A stretch of DNA of 64,000 nucleotides from Enterococcus sp. DIV0212c (GTDB lineage: Bacteria > Bacillota > Bacilli > Lactobacillales > Enterococcaceae). The notes beneath the pieces are model-generated. The model was not told where the DNA came from. It was given only the letters and a program-made list of their open reading frames with translations, and did no database searches. Where the stretch lies: positions 1 through 64,000 of the forward strand of contig NZ_JAFREN010000010.1 of assembly GCF_017377505.1 (NCBI RefSeq), written 5' to 3'. Positions 9,238 through 17,453 of the stretch are shown piece by piece (the first letter of the stretch is position 1; every line of letters begins with the position of its first letter). A program made the translations under genes and the position numbers.

Positions 9238-9846
9238 ATGAATAATAACACTACGCCAATTAAAGCAGTTCATACTGCGATTGAACAAACTACATTGAAC
9301 GGTGAATCGGTTGTAAGAGTAGTAAAAAAAGATAAACTGATGGAGTTTGACGAAAACACGTATGCAAAATTAATCGGCTCTGCTTTCCATAACGGGATCA
9401 TCGAAGTTAAAATGTTGAGCTGTTTGTTGCCAGATGCACCAGATTTTGCACGAGGATTTATCGGAATCGCTTTTCGAATCAATGATGATGACACAAGATT
9501 TGAATCGTTCTATGTCAGACCTACAAACGGTCGTATTGATGATCCTGTCAGAAAAAATCGCGGTGTTCAATATTTCTCCTACCCGAAATACACCTTTGAT
9601 TATTTCCGAAATCTTGGTATCACTGATTTTGAAGGACCAGCTGATATTGGTCTTGATGAATGGATCAGTTTAAAAGCGGTGATTAATGGGGCTAAAGGAG
9701 AATTTTATTTAAACGATAGCGAAAAACCTGTGCTAGTCGTAGAAAATATGAAACACGGTGCTGATGCTCGAGGTGCGATTGGTTTCTTTGTTGATATTGG
9801 TACAGAAGCTTTCTTTAAAGAGTTGAAAATTACTGTAACGGATTGA
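9238..9846 (+). CDS. Hypothetical protein with concanavalin-like (LamG/DUF1080-like) fold
   Basis: A 202-residue soluble protein without signal peptide. Its pattern of short beta strands, with phrases such as GIIEVKMLS, FARGFIGIAFRIN, FESFYVRPTNGR, WISLKAVINGAKGEFYLND and RGAIGFFVDIGTEAFFKELKIT, is what is seen in laminin-G/DUF1080-like sugar-binding jelly rolls. No catalytic residues were recognised. AAGGAGG stands 8 nt before the ATG. A possible TTGTTT-16-TAGAAA promoter lies at 9188-9215. Its place after an HxlR gene and before a VOC gene suggests a small stress or detoxification unit, which is inference. Confidence 0.65.
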   Translation: MNNNTTPIKAVHTAIEQTTLNGESVVRVVKKDKLMEFDENTYAKLIGSAFHNGIIEVKMLSCLLPDAPDFARGFIGIAFRINDDDTRFESFYVRPTNGRIDDPVRKNRGVQYFSYPKYTFDYFRNLGITDFEGPADIGLDEWISLKAVINGAKGEFYLNDSEKPVLVVENMKHGADARGAIGFFVDIGTEAFFKELKITVTD

Positions 9847-9939
9847 TTTGTTCACGTTAACAGGTATCCAAAGTTGTTGAGCACATCCATTGAAATTAAT
9901 TTCAATTCTGTTATGTTACAGTTAAGGAGCGTGATCGAT

Positions 9940-10320
9940 ATGAAACAACCAATCACATTTATTTCAGTAACTGAACATGCCAAAAATCAAATGGATTTCT
10001 ATGTTGATGTTTTCCCAAATACTAAGATTCAATCTGTTACGTACTATGAAGAATATCCTGAACGTGTTTTAAATGGACAATTAGAGTTGAATGGTATGTT
10101 GCTTTACTTTTTGGAAATGGGCCCTGAAAATCCTGTTACTCCTGGTTGGAACCTTTCTTTATACGCCGAAATGGATAGTGAAGAAGAGTTTGACCAAATT
10201 TTCTCAGCCTTATCGAATGATGGTATGGTCATTATGGGACCTGAAGCTGCTGGAATTTTCCAAAAAGTGGCATGGTTAACCGATAAGTTTGGTATTACTT
10301 GGCAACTAACATTGGCATAA
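9940..10320 (+). CDS. VOC family protein, PhnB-like
   Basis: A 126-residue protein of the PhnB / 3-demethylubiquinone-methyltransferase-like VOC group: it begins KQPITFISVTEHAKNQMDFYVDVFPNTKI and ends FGITWQLT, both typical of that group (ITPxLxFxxxxEEAxxFYxxvFpns... DrFGxxWxl). Metal ligands are not obvious, as is common in this group. The start at 9940 is preferred over 9874 because AAGGAG (9924-9929) precedes it and homology begins there. It probably shares a transcript with the 9238 gene. Confidence 0.8.
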   Translation: MKQPITFISVTEHAKNQMDFYVDVFPNTKIQSVTYYEEYPERVLNGQLELNGMLLYFLEMGPENPVTPGWNLSLYAEMDSEEEFDQIFSALSNDGMVIMGPEAAGIFQKVAWLTDKFGITWQLTLA

Positions 10321-10354
10321 AAGTACTATAAACTTCTATTTTATCTACTGAAAA

Positions 10355-10414
10355 CAATGAGTATTATTTGCATTCTATTTAAAAGTCAGTGCTCATTGCA
10401 TTGGCTTTTTTTAG
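10355..10414 (+). terminator. Probable terminator after the PhnB-like gene
   Basis: CAATGAG pairs with CTCATTG over a loop of about 30 nt, followed by a run of eight T after a few bases. Confidence 0.5.
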
Positions 10415-10421
10415 TATAAAA

Positions 10422-10472
10422 AATAATCTGCATAAGGAGCCAAATTTCGGCAAATTCCTTACACAGATTATT
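10422..10472 (-). terminator. Terminator of the LPXTG repeat protein gene
   Basis: AATAATCTG..TAAGGA pairs with TCCTTA..AGATTATT. It sits just past the stop of the minus-strand gene at 10486. Confidence 0.8.
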
Positions 10473-10485
10473 GTCTAGTTTTTCT

Positions 10486-12351
10486 TTAGTTATTGTACTT
10501 TTTACGATTGAATATAAAAGCACTTGTTGCTAACGTACTCATTGCAAAACCAACAAGTACAAATGCATAGCTCGTTGAACTTCCCGCCTTAGGTAATTGT
10601 CCATTCGTCGGTTTAGCGTCAGTTAAAAGGAATGGATCAGATTGAATAGATAACTTCTCTTTATCCGACTTTAGTCCTTCATTACTTTGTGTATTCTTTA
10701 CTACAGGACGTAATGCGTTTATTTCCTTTAATTCTGGTTTCTTCTGTTCAAAGGGTTTGATTTTTTCTAATTTATTTGGTTTGTCTTCAATTACTTCTTC
10801 TGGCTCACCAATTTTTATTTCTGGTTGTTCTACTTTAGCTTTATTTAGTTCTTCTTCCTGTGTTTCTTTTGCTTGTTCCTCTGGATCTAGTGGTGTGATT
10901 TCTCCTAGTTCATTGGATTCATCTTCATTTGTTTCGATTTGTTCACCTACATGGATCTCAGGTTGTTCTTCCTTGGCTTTATTTAGTTCTTCTTCTTGTG
11001 TTTCTTTTGCTTGTTCTTCTGGATCTAGTGGTGTGATTTCTCCTAGTTCATTGGATTCATCTTCATTTGTTTCAATTTGTTCACCTACATGGATCTCAGG
11101 TTGTTCTTCTTTGGCTTTATTCAGTTCTTCTTCTTGCGTTTCTTTTGCTTGTTCTTCTGGATCTAGTGGTGTGATTTCTCCTAGTTCATTGGATTCATCT
11201 TCATTTGTTTCGATTTGTTCACCTACATGGATCTCAGGTTGTTCTTCTTTGGCTTTATTCAGTTCTTCTTCTTGTGTTTCTTTTGCTTGTTCTTCTGGAT
11301 CTAGTGGTGTGATTTCTCCTAATTCATTGGATTCATCTTCAATTACTTCTTCTTGTTCGATTGCTTCTTTTATCGGCTGGTTTTCATCTCCTATAGCATT
11401 ACCATCTAAGAAGATATTTTTCACCTGATGAGTAGCTGTTTCGCTGATTGCTTTTTCATATAAAAGACGATAATCAATTTGACAATCGTTGGTAAAGTTG
11501 GCTTGTTTTTTACCAGCTTCTGTTATGTTCGCTGTATACATGATTGTGAATGCAGATAAACGAGCTTTTTCACGATAAATACGGATAACAAACGCATTCT
11601 CCGCTCCAAATTCTACTGTACCATAACCTTGATTTTGAAATTCTTCTAAACTCAATGTTGACTGACCTAAGTAGTTATCAATGGTAAACGCAAAACTATC
11701 TTTATTCAATAATTGACCGCCACCTGATTGATCGGTCATAACGATATCAGCAGCCAAGTCGCTTTTGTTTAAGTTAGCAGATAAAAACCAACGGATTTGT
11801 CCAGATTTCCCCAACAAATCACCTGTTTTATAAAAGAAAGGTTTCTCTCTTTCTTCATAGATACCTGTTTGTCCTTTAACAATAATATTTTGTACGCTAA
11901 CGGATGTCCCTAAATTTACAGGTACTTCTTTCACCGTATTTTCCTCAACATTTGTTACACGAACACCAAAAGTAAACTCGCCGCGAACACGATCCAGCTG
12001 ATTTACTTTTTCATTAAAAATACAAATCACTTTATCTTTATAAACACGGACGATTCCTAATCCGTTTAAATCTATTTCTCGTGGTACATCGTTGGATTCT
12101 GCTAACCCTTCTAGTTCTTTAGGTAAAGACAGCGTCAATTCATCTCCGGCTTTTAATTTCATCCCAGCTTTTTCACTGAATGTTACATGAATTGAGGTCA
12201 ACTCGCCATTCATTAGTTCTGTTTTATCAAACTGGATCGTATCAACAAATCCTCCATTGTTTAATTCCGCAGCTGACGAATGTTCGCTAATGCCAAATAC
12301 TCCTAAGAAACCAACAACCATTACTAAATACCATGATAATTTTTTTAACAT
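10486..12351 (-). CDS. LPXTG-anchored MSCRAMM-like surface protein with Glu-rich repeats
   Basis: A 621-residue cell-wall protein. Residues 1-28 form a signal peptide ending SSAA. Residues 30-310 look like the two-domain Ig-like adhesin region of the collagen/fibrinogen-binding MSCRAMM group (for example FSEKAGMKLKAGDELTLSLP). An acidic stalk of four 46-residue repeats follows (about 335-520, unit ESNELGEITPLDPEEQ and onward). The C-terminus has LPKAG, a hydrophobic helix and the basic tail NRKKYNN for sortase anchoring. The ligand is unknown. The ATG is fixed by an in-frame TAA two codons upstream. A good promoter is at 12430-12458. No sortase is in the window. Confidence 0.9.
   Translation of the reverse strand: MLKKLSWYLVMVVGFLGVFGISEHSSAAELNNGGFVDTIQFDKTELMNGELTSIHVTFSEKAGMKLKAGDELTLSLPKELEGLAESNDVPREIDLNGLGIVRVYKDKVICIFNEKVNQLDRVRGEFTFGVRVTNVEENTVKEVPVNLGTSVSVQNIIVKGQTGIYEEREKPFFYKTGDLLGKSGQIRWFLSANLNKSDLAADIVMTDQSGGGQLLNKDSFAFTIDNYLGQSTLSLEEFQNQGYGTVEFGAENAFVIRIYREKARLSAFTIMYTANITEAGKKQANFTNDCQIDYRLLYEKAISETATHQVKNIFLDGNAIGDENQPIKEAIEQEEVIEDESNELGEITPLDPEEQAKETQEEELNKAKEEQPEIHVGEQIETNEDESNELGEITPLDPEEQAKETQEEELNKAKEEQPEIHVGEQIETNEDESNELGEITPLDPEEQAKETQEEELNKAKEEQPEIHVGEQIETNEDESNELGEITPLDPEEQAKETQEEELNKAKVEQPEIKIGEPEEVIEDKPNKLEKIKPFEQKKPELKEINALRPVVKNTQSNEGLKSDKEKLSIQSDPFLLTDAKPTNGQLPKAGSSTSYAFVLVGFAMSTLATSAFIFNRKKYNN
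10790..11340 (-). repeat. Four tandem 138-bp repeats in the LPXTG protein gene
   Basis: The phrase GGATCTAGTGGTGTGATTTC recurs at 10883, 11021, 11159 and 11297, exactly 138 bp apart. The copies are nearly identical in DNA, with only a few silent changes, and encode a 46-residue Glu-rich stalk unit. The last protein copy drifts (KVEQPEIKIGEPEE). Such arrays change length by recombination or slippage. Confidence 0.95.
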
Positions 12352-12703
12352 CTTTTATACATCATTCCTTCCTCGTGATTGATATAGACCAATATGTATT
12401 TTTTGCCTTTATAAAAAGCAACTTTTCTGATGTTAAACAAAAATTGATTTCGTGTCAAATCATATACATCTTATACACATCAAATTATCATTACTACTTT
12501 TATGAAAAATATGCTTTATAAAATTAAAACTCAAGCGTTATTTAATAATCCTAAACGTCATGATTATAAAAAAGCCAACTGAACATTCCAGTGACTTCTT
12601 TGTCTAAGTTTATGAAGCTGTTTCAAGACATTAAGTGTATACTAATTTAATTCCAGAATGAATGTATATTGGGGCGTCAGCCTGATCATATCGTTGAAGC
12701 CTC
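12352..12703 (-). other. Intergenic region upstream of the LPXTG gene
   Basis: 352 nt. It holds the promoter at 12430-12458 and a leader of about 75 nt. The rest has only a weak hairpin near 12570-12600 and no supported ORF. Confidence 0.5.
12430..12458 (-). promoter_or_regulatory. Sigma-A promoter of the LPXTG protein gene
   Basis: On the minus strand there is a consensus -35 TTGACA (12453-12458), a 17-nt spacer and -10 TAACAT (12430-12435), about 75 nt before the ATG. Confidence 0.75.
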
Positions 12704-13465
12704 TCATCGATTTTCCGCCTCTTTTTTATACCGTCTTGGCGATACTCCTGTCACTTGCTTAAAGCGTAACGAAAAATAATTTACATCTTCAAAACCAATT
12801 TTCTCGGCAATTTCGTAGTTCTTTAGCGATGTTGCCAATAATAAAACTTTGGCATGCTCAATTCGTTTTTCACCAACATAGTCTCGGAATGTCGTACCCA
12901 ATACTTTTTTTATGACGCCGCTTAAATAACTGGCGTTGTAACCTAATTCACCAGCTAACCACGTTAATGACAATAGTGGATTATTTAGCTGGGCATCCAC
13001 AGTCCTTTTTAATATATCAGCAAGACCATCTTTTTCAGGCTGCTCTCCATAAGTTGCACTCATCTTCTGCAAGCGAAAATCTAATTGAGTTAACTTTAAT
13101 TTGTTAATTGCGCGAGTCAATAACTCTTCAATATCTTGTTTTGTTACTGGCTTTAAAATGTAGTCCTCTGCACCTAATTTTAAAGCAGACACAGCATATT
13201 CAAAGTGGTTGTACCCAGTTATAAAAATAATCATCGTTTCTGGCGAACGTATCTTGACCTTTTTCGCAAAGGTCAATCCATCCATATAAGGTAGATTAAT
13301 ATTCGTTAAAATAATATGTGGATCTTCTTTTTTAGTGATTTCTAACGCTTGTTTACCATCAGCAACCTCAAAAATCTGATTAATTCCCAACTGTTTGTAG
13401 TTAATCACAGTCACAATCTCCTTACGAATTAGCGGATCTTTTTCTACAACTAAAATTTTGTACAC
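12704..13465 (-). CDS. YesN/AraC-type response regulator with degenerate receiver
   Basis: 253 residues. There is an N-terminal receiver-like domain (1-120) and a C-terminal AraC-type double helix-turn-helix (about 150-250), ending with the usual FSLRFKQVTGVSPRRYKKEAENR. In the receiver, the position of the phosphorylated Asp is Asn55 (ILTNINLPYMDG), confirmed as codon AAT at 13301-13303. The acidic pair near the N-terminus is reduced (VEKD). The conserved Thr (FITGY) and Lys (ILKPV) remain. It should therefore not be activated by normal phosphorylation. No histidine kinase is adjacent. The start codon is GTG after AAGGGAAG. It lies 33 nt from the terminator of the upstream LRR gene, which it may regulate (inference). 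Confidence 0.9.
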   Translation of the reverse strand: MYKILVVEKDPLIRKEIVTVINYKQLGINQIFEVADGKQALEITKKEDPHIILTNINLPYMDGLTFAKKVKIRSPETMIIFITGYNHFEYAVSALKLGAEDYILKPVTKQDIEELLTRAINKLKLTQLDFRLQKMSATYGEQPEKDGLADILKRTVDAQLNNPLLSLTWLAGELGYNASYLSGVIKKVLGTTFRDYVGEKRIEHAKVLLLATSLKNYEIAEKIGFEDVNYFSLRFKQVTGVSPRRYKKEAENR

Positions 13466-13498
13466 ATACTTCCCTTCTTCCTTTCATTCATAAGCACA

Positions 13499-13538
13499 AA
13501 AAGCTTCTTTATTTATTATAACAAATAAAGAAGCTTTT
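13499..13538 (-). terminator. Strong bidirectional terminator between LRR gene and regulator
   Basis: AAAGCTTCTTTATTT pairs with AAATAAAGAAGCTTT around an 8-nt loop, with T/A tracts on both sides. Confidence 0.9.
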
Positions 13539-13573
13539 ATTTATTTTTTCATACTAATTGTCTTAATTTTAAT

Positions 13574-15481
13574 TTATTTATAAATTTCACATTTCAATCC
13601 ATCTAATGGAGAATAGTCTGTGATTTTAGTTCCTGAAGAGCGTAAAAATTGCAGATTAATCAACTGTGAAAGCGGCGTAACATCGGTAATAGGGTTGTTA
13701 TGCATATATAATTTTTCGAGTTGATTAAAATTGGATAAAACTAGAATATCTTGTACTCCATTATCATTTATACTTAACACCTTCAATTTAGTTAAATTTG
13801 ATATGGCCGACAAATCATTGATACTATTATAAGCAATATCTAGAGATTCAAGTTGTTCAAATTTTGATAAAGCTGAAATATCTTCAATTTTATTACTGTT
13901 CACAGATAAAGTCTTTAGTGATTTTAGTTTTGATAACTCAGATAAATGTGATAAATCTTGAATACGATTATACCCAATTCTAAGTGATTCCAACTTTTCC
14001 GCTGAAAGTAACCAATCCATTTTGTTAGTTATCTTCATGAGCAAAGAAAAATTTTGTAAACTAGGTAATGAGGATAAGCTAGCAGTATTTTCAGGTGTAT
14101 CTATTAATTTCTCTCCTGAAAGATTCAAATTCTTTAATTTACTTAAAGAAGTAAGTGAAGGGATTTTCTTAATAGCATGTGCATTTAAATCTAGCCGCTC
14201 TAATTGATTTAGACTTGATACAGCTGAAACATCTTCGACTATATTATCACTAAACCACAGCTCTTTTAACATTGTTAAATTAGCTAAAGCTGAGACATCC
14301 TTCACTCGATTTTGTACAAGAGATAATTTTTCGAGTTGCTTAAGTGAAGACATCCAGTCAACATTATCAATGTGCGTTTCGTAGATGCGAAGCTCTTTCA
14401 CTTTATCCAGTTTTGAAAGCTCAGATAAACCCGTTACAGGCACTTTGTACGCACTCTTAAAGCTACCAAAATCTAGCTTTTCTAATGATTTTAAGCCACC
14501 AATAGGACCTACTTCTAAAATATTCTCAGGAAAGTTAACTTTTAATGTAGTTAAGTTATCAAGTTGCTGGATTCCATCAAAATCCAACGGTTGTTTATCT
14601 TCTCTACTTGTATACTCTAACTCCAACGTTTTCAAATGATTTAGTTTATAAATCGGAGCTAATGATTTAACTGGAGTATGAGTCAGCCATAGTTGATTCA
14701 ACTTAGGTAATTTATCTTCGTCAAATCCTGCAAAATCATAGATGTAGGAACCATTGCGCTTACCAAAAATAATCAAGCGTTCTAAACTAGACAAATTAGA
14801 AACTTTATCAAAACCATCTGCATTTTGTATACCATTTAATAATAAAATTCCTAAATTACTTAAATTTTCTACCCCATTTAAATTAATATAGCTTTGATCT
14901 TCATAATGCTCTATCTCAAGTAGCTCAAGTTTTTTAACGGCTGCTATTGGAGTGAAATTTTCTATTTGCCCTTCTCTAATCTGTAGATAGAGAAGGTTTC
15001 TTATATGCTGTATTCCCTCAATATTATTGACGTTCTTAAGATATAGTCCTCCTATATCATCTAAGTCACTTTGCTTAATAGTTGAAGAGATATCTCTATT
15101 TAAGTTAGTTGCAATTTCAGAAGCAAAGTTTGGATCTGGAAACACCTCAGCAATTGTTCCCAACACCTGATCTACATACGCTAAGCCTTGTTCTTTAATC
15201 TTTTTCAATGTACCCGCGCCAATTCCCTTGACCTTACTCAATTCATCAAGTGATGCAAAAGGTCTCGTATCAATAATTCTCTGCGCAAGAACCGTTCCAA
15301 TTCCAGAAATCTTCTGTAACTCTTCTGAACTTGCTATGTTGATGTCCACCTGTTCAACTTTTACTGCTTTGGTAACTCCTTCTTCTGCTTTTGCGACATC
15401 AGCGCTTGATATATTGCCAATTACTAACAACATTGTCAAAACAATCGAAATCAACCATTTTAATTCTTTTTTCTTTTCCAC
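13574..15481 (-). CDS. Secreted internalin-like LRR protein with helix-hairpin-helix domain
   Basis: 635 residues. Residues 1-32 form a signal peptide (cleavage near AKA). Residues 45-103 form a ComEA-like helix-hairpin-helix pair: VDINIASSEELQKISGIG and LDELSKVKGIGAGTLKKIK. Residues 112-150 resemble the internalin cap (VFPDPNFASEIATNLNR). From about 150 to the end there are 20 or so 21-22-residue leucine-rich repeats of the internalin type (LSxLxxLExLxLxxNxIxDIS). There is no LPXTG, WxL, transmembrane tail or GW module, so it is probably released or held by other contacts. HhH domains normally bind DNA without sequence choice; LRRs bind proteins. GTG start with AAGGAGG 9 nt upstream. Function is not known. 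Confidence 0.88.
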   Translation of the reverse strand: MEKKKELKWLISIVLTMLLVIGNISSADVAKAEEGVTKAVKVEQVDINIASSEELQKISGIGTVLAQRIIDTRPFASLDELSKVKGIGAGTLKKIKEQGLAYVDQVLGTIAEVFPDPNFASEIATNLNRDISSTIKQSDLDDIGGLYLKNVNNIEGIQHIRNLLYLQIREGQIENFTPIAAVKKLELLEIEHYEDQSYINLNGVENLSNLGILLLNGIQNADGFDKVSNLSSLERLIIFGKRNGSYIYDFAGFDEDKLPKLNQLWLTHTPVKSLAPIYKLNHLKTLELEYTSREDKQPLDFDGIQQLDNLTTLKVNFPENILEVGPIGGLKSLEKLDFGSFKSAYKVPVTGLSELSKLDKVKELRIYETHIDNVDWMSSLKQLEKLSLVQNRVKDVSALANLTMLKELWFSDNIVEDVSAVSSLNQLERLDLNAHAIKKIPSLTSLSKLKNLNLSGEKLIDTPENTASLSSLPSLQNFSLLMKITNKMDWLLSAEKLESLRIGYNRIQDLSHLSELSKLKSLKTLSVNSNKIEDISALSKFEQLESLDIAYNSINDLSAISNLTKLKVLSINDNGVQDILVLSNFNQLEKLYMHNNPITDVTPLSQLINLQFLRSSGTKITDYSPLDGLKCEIYK

Positions 15482-15713
15482 TTTGTGTTTCCTCCTTTTT
15501 CTCTTCCAGTAATAGTTTCTTGAGTGGCATCGCTTGGAACTATTTGACTTTTTCCTCCCACCACCATCAACTACACTATTATCTGTTTATTTAAAAATTA
15601 AATTACAACCATAAGTTCAGTTTATCTTATAAAAATACATTGTTATATAGATTTACATTGTAAAAATATAGACTTTGATTAGGTTTCTCTTCTGTTTTTC
15701 TAAAAAAATAAAA

Positions 15714-15742
15714 AGAAGTCAACTAAAATTTTAGCGACTTCT
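15714..15742 (-). terminator. Terminator-like hairpin
   Basis: AGAAGTC and GACTTCT flank the palindrome CTAAAATTTTAG. On the minus strand a T-rich tract follows. Confidence 0.6.
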
Positions 15743-15758
15743 CTTATATGAATTTTTA

Positions 15759-15854
15759 TTATCTAAGCTTGTCAAATTTAAACATATATTCTAAGATTTT
15801 ATTTCCTTGCGCTTCGCTATACCTCTTCTCAAACTTCAAATCCTTAAAGTACAT
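15759..15854 (-). CDS. Possible 31-residue peptide or gene remnant
   Basis: A minus-strand ORF starting MYFKDLKFEKRYSEAQGNK and ending KFDKLR. TAGGAG is placed about 7 nt before the ATG, and a terminator follows 17 nt after the stop. That is better support than chance ORFs usually have, but the peptide is short, charged and not recognised. It may be the tail of a lost gene. Confidence 0.3.
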   Translation of the reverse strand: MYFKDLKFEKRYSEAQGNKILEYMFKFDKLR

Positions 15855-16124
15855 ACTCAACTCCTAGATCGACAATTTTAAAATCTTTTGATCGATTTGT
15901 CCTACTTGACAATTTTTTGGAATTCCTACTAAAAAAGTGAATGTTTCAATTTTATGTCTACTTCTTACGGTTTGATTGAAGATTATTATTATCCGTTTAT
16001 TTTTGAAAAACAAGCTAACATACAAAGATGTTCGTATTAAACTTCTCTTAACATTTAAAAGAGTTAAAACGGATTTCATTTTTTCATTATATATATGTTT
16101 TTGACATTCTATTTCTCACCAAAA

Positions 16125-16163
16125 AGACCATAGTTCAAAGTACTTGTATAAGAACCATGGTCT
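16125..16163 (-). terminator. Terminator of the second LRR gene
   Basis: AGACCATAGTTC pairs with GAACCATGGTCT (one mismatch). On the minus strand TTTTT follows the stem. Confidence 0.8.
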
Positions 16164-16186
16164 CATTTTTCATCTATATTTTTACT

Positions 16187-16966
16187 TTACTTATTCCAAG
16201 TTATAGGAATAGTTGTTTGGCCTCCGAATGAATAAAAAGCTTCACCATCTTCTACTTCTGCTAAAAATTCAAAGTGCAGTTCTTTAGTATCTGTCGGGAT
16301 ATTTTTCCATTCCAGAATCCCTTCAGATGAAATAGTGACATTTTCATCCAATGAACTATATTCAACTTTAGCATTTTTAAATTGACTTGATAGAGTAATT
16401 GGATCAACGATAGTCAGCGACGGATTTGATTTACTAATTTTATAAGTAGCCAGCTTATTATCATCCAAGCTGATTTTTATTTCTTTTAACTGAGGTAAGT
16501 TTGACAATGCTGAAATATCAGTAAAACTAGCTTCCTGTCCTTCAAAAAAAATACGCTCTAGCTCGCTAAGTTTTGATAAATCTTCTAAATTCGGTACCAG
16601 CAAATTTATATCGTAAAGCTTAAGTTCCTTTAATTGCTCTAATTCTCCTAATGGACGTAAATCTTTAAATGTTCCACCTTCACTACTGAATCTATCAACA
16701 CTCTTGAATTCGTTCACACCTTCAAGATTAAAATCTCTATCATCAATCTCAGTGATGATTGATCCAGTATAATTTTGAACTACGTCTTTTTCAAAGATTC
16801 CATATTTTTCAAATAAATTATTGGGATCTGCAACGTCTCTACTCAACCCTGTTCTTAAGTTATCAGAAGGAAGATAGACATACTCCCCTAAAGCACTAGC
16901 AATCTTAGGAACCACTAGCAATCCCATTATTATAAAAAGCCCTGTAATATAAATTTTCTTTTTCAT
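16187..16966 (-). CDS. Secreted short LRR protein
   Basis: 259 residues. The start at 16966 is chosen because GGAG precedes it by about 6 nt and a signal peptide follows at once (MKKKIYITGLFIIMGLLVVP, cleavage near ASA); the longer frame to 17083 has no good start. Residues 30-75 recall an internalin cap (DPNNLFEKYGIFEKDV). Residues 75-170 hold about four degenerate leucine-rich repeats (LKELKLYDINL, LSELERIFFEG, LPQLKEIKISL). The last 80 residues look like a beta-sandwich (VEYSSLDENVTISSEGILEW). There is no cell-wall anchor. It is probably a sibling of the 13574 gene; its partner is unknown. Confidence 0.75.
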   Translation of the reverse strand: MKKKIYITGLFIIMGLLVVPKIASALGEYVYLPSDNLRTGLSRDVADPNNLFEKYGIFEKDVVQNYTGSIITEIDDRDFNLEGVNEFKSVDRFSSEGGTFKDLRPLGELEQLKELKLYDINLLVPNLEDLSKLSELERIFFEGQEASFTDISALSNLPQLKEIKISLDDNKLATYKISKSNPSLTIVDPITLSSQFKNAKVEYSSLDENVTISSEGILEWKNIPTDTKELHFEFLAEVEDGEAFYSFGGQTTIPITWNK

Positions 16967-17453
16967 CTTAAACTCCATTCCGTTCATACTTTGTCCACCT
17001 AATTGAAATGATAAAGCAGAACAATCCTTTTTTAATACTTTTTTTAAAACTACCCTAACGCATACCTGACTTTTTAACACCAACTTTCTTATTTAGCCTT
17101 TAATCTTTTTTTAGTGTGCTTTATAAATCTCGTTGTCTCTTGTCACGAATAGGGACTTAAACGTTAGCGGTTTACTCCTATACCTGTTTGACTAAAACAC
17201 ATCTACATTTATTATACCAAAAGTATATCATCATAAGCAATTTAGTTATTATTACATTCTTTTTCTCGAAAAATTTAAAATAAATATTCAATAAAATTAA
17301 TAATCCATTTAAATATTTGTATTAAACACCCCATAGTCTTTATTTGATTATAAATTTAAACTACGTTAAACTTTTATAAAGTTCACTTTAACTTATATTA
17401 TTCTATTTTTTTAGATAGAACATTTATTTCATAAAAAAGAGGGAGCGGTAATT
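16967..17453. other. Divergent intergenic region
   Basis: 487 nt, very AT-rich, between the short LRR gene and the choloylglycine-hydrolase-family gene. Only one promoter-like pair (17188-17215) was seen. No supported ORF or strong hairpin. Confidence 0.4.
17188..17215 (+). promoter_or_regulatory. Possible promoter upstream of the choloylglycine-hydrolase-family gene
   Basis: TTGACT (17188-17193), a 16-nt spacer and TATTAT (17210-17215). It lies about 240 nt upstream of the gene, so the link is tentative. Confidence 0.35.

Larger units (their letters stand above)
15482..16186 (-). other. 705-nt gap with two terminators and one tiny ORF
   Basis: Between the two LRR genes. It contains terminator hairpins at 15714-15742 and 16125-16163 (minus direction) and a 31-codon ORF with a ribosome site (15759-15854). 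A 71-codon frame at 15864-16079 lacks a ribosome site and is not supported. The arrangement suggests a decayed or very small transcription unit. Confidence 0.5.

Noticed and set aside
10790..11340. CRISPR-like array
   Set aside because: The regular spacing is a coding tandem repeat in frame with a surface protein; there are no variable spacers or cas genes.
10757..11428. 223-codon Ser/Cys-rich frame opposite the LPXTG protein repeats
   Set aside because: It is the antisense of the 138-bp Glu-rich repeats; no ribosome site, and low-complexity composition follows from the repeats.
15864..16079. 71-codon minus-strand frame between the LRR genes
   Set aside because: No ribosome binding site, AT-driven composition, and no recognisable fold.
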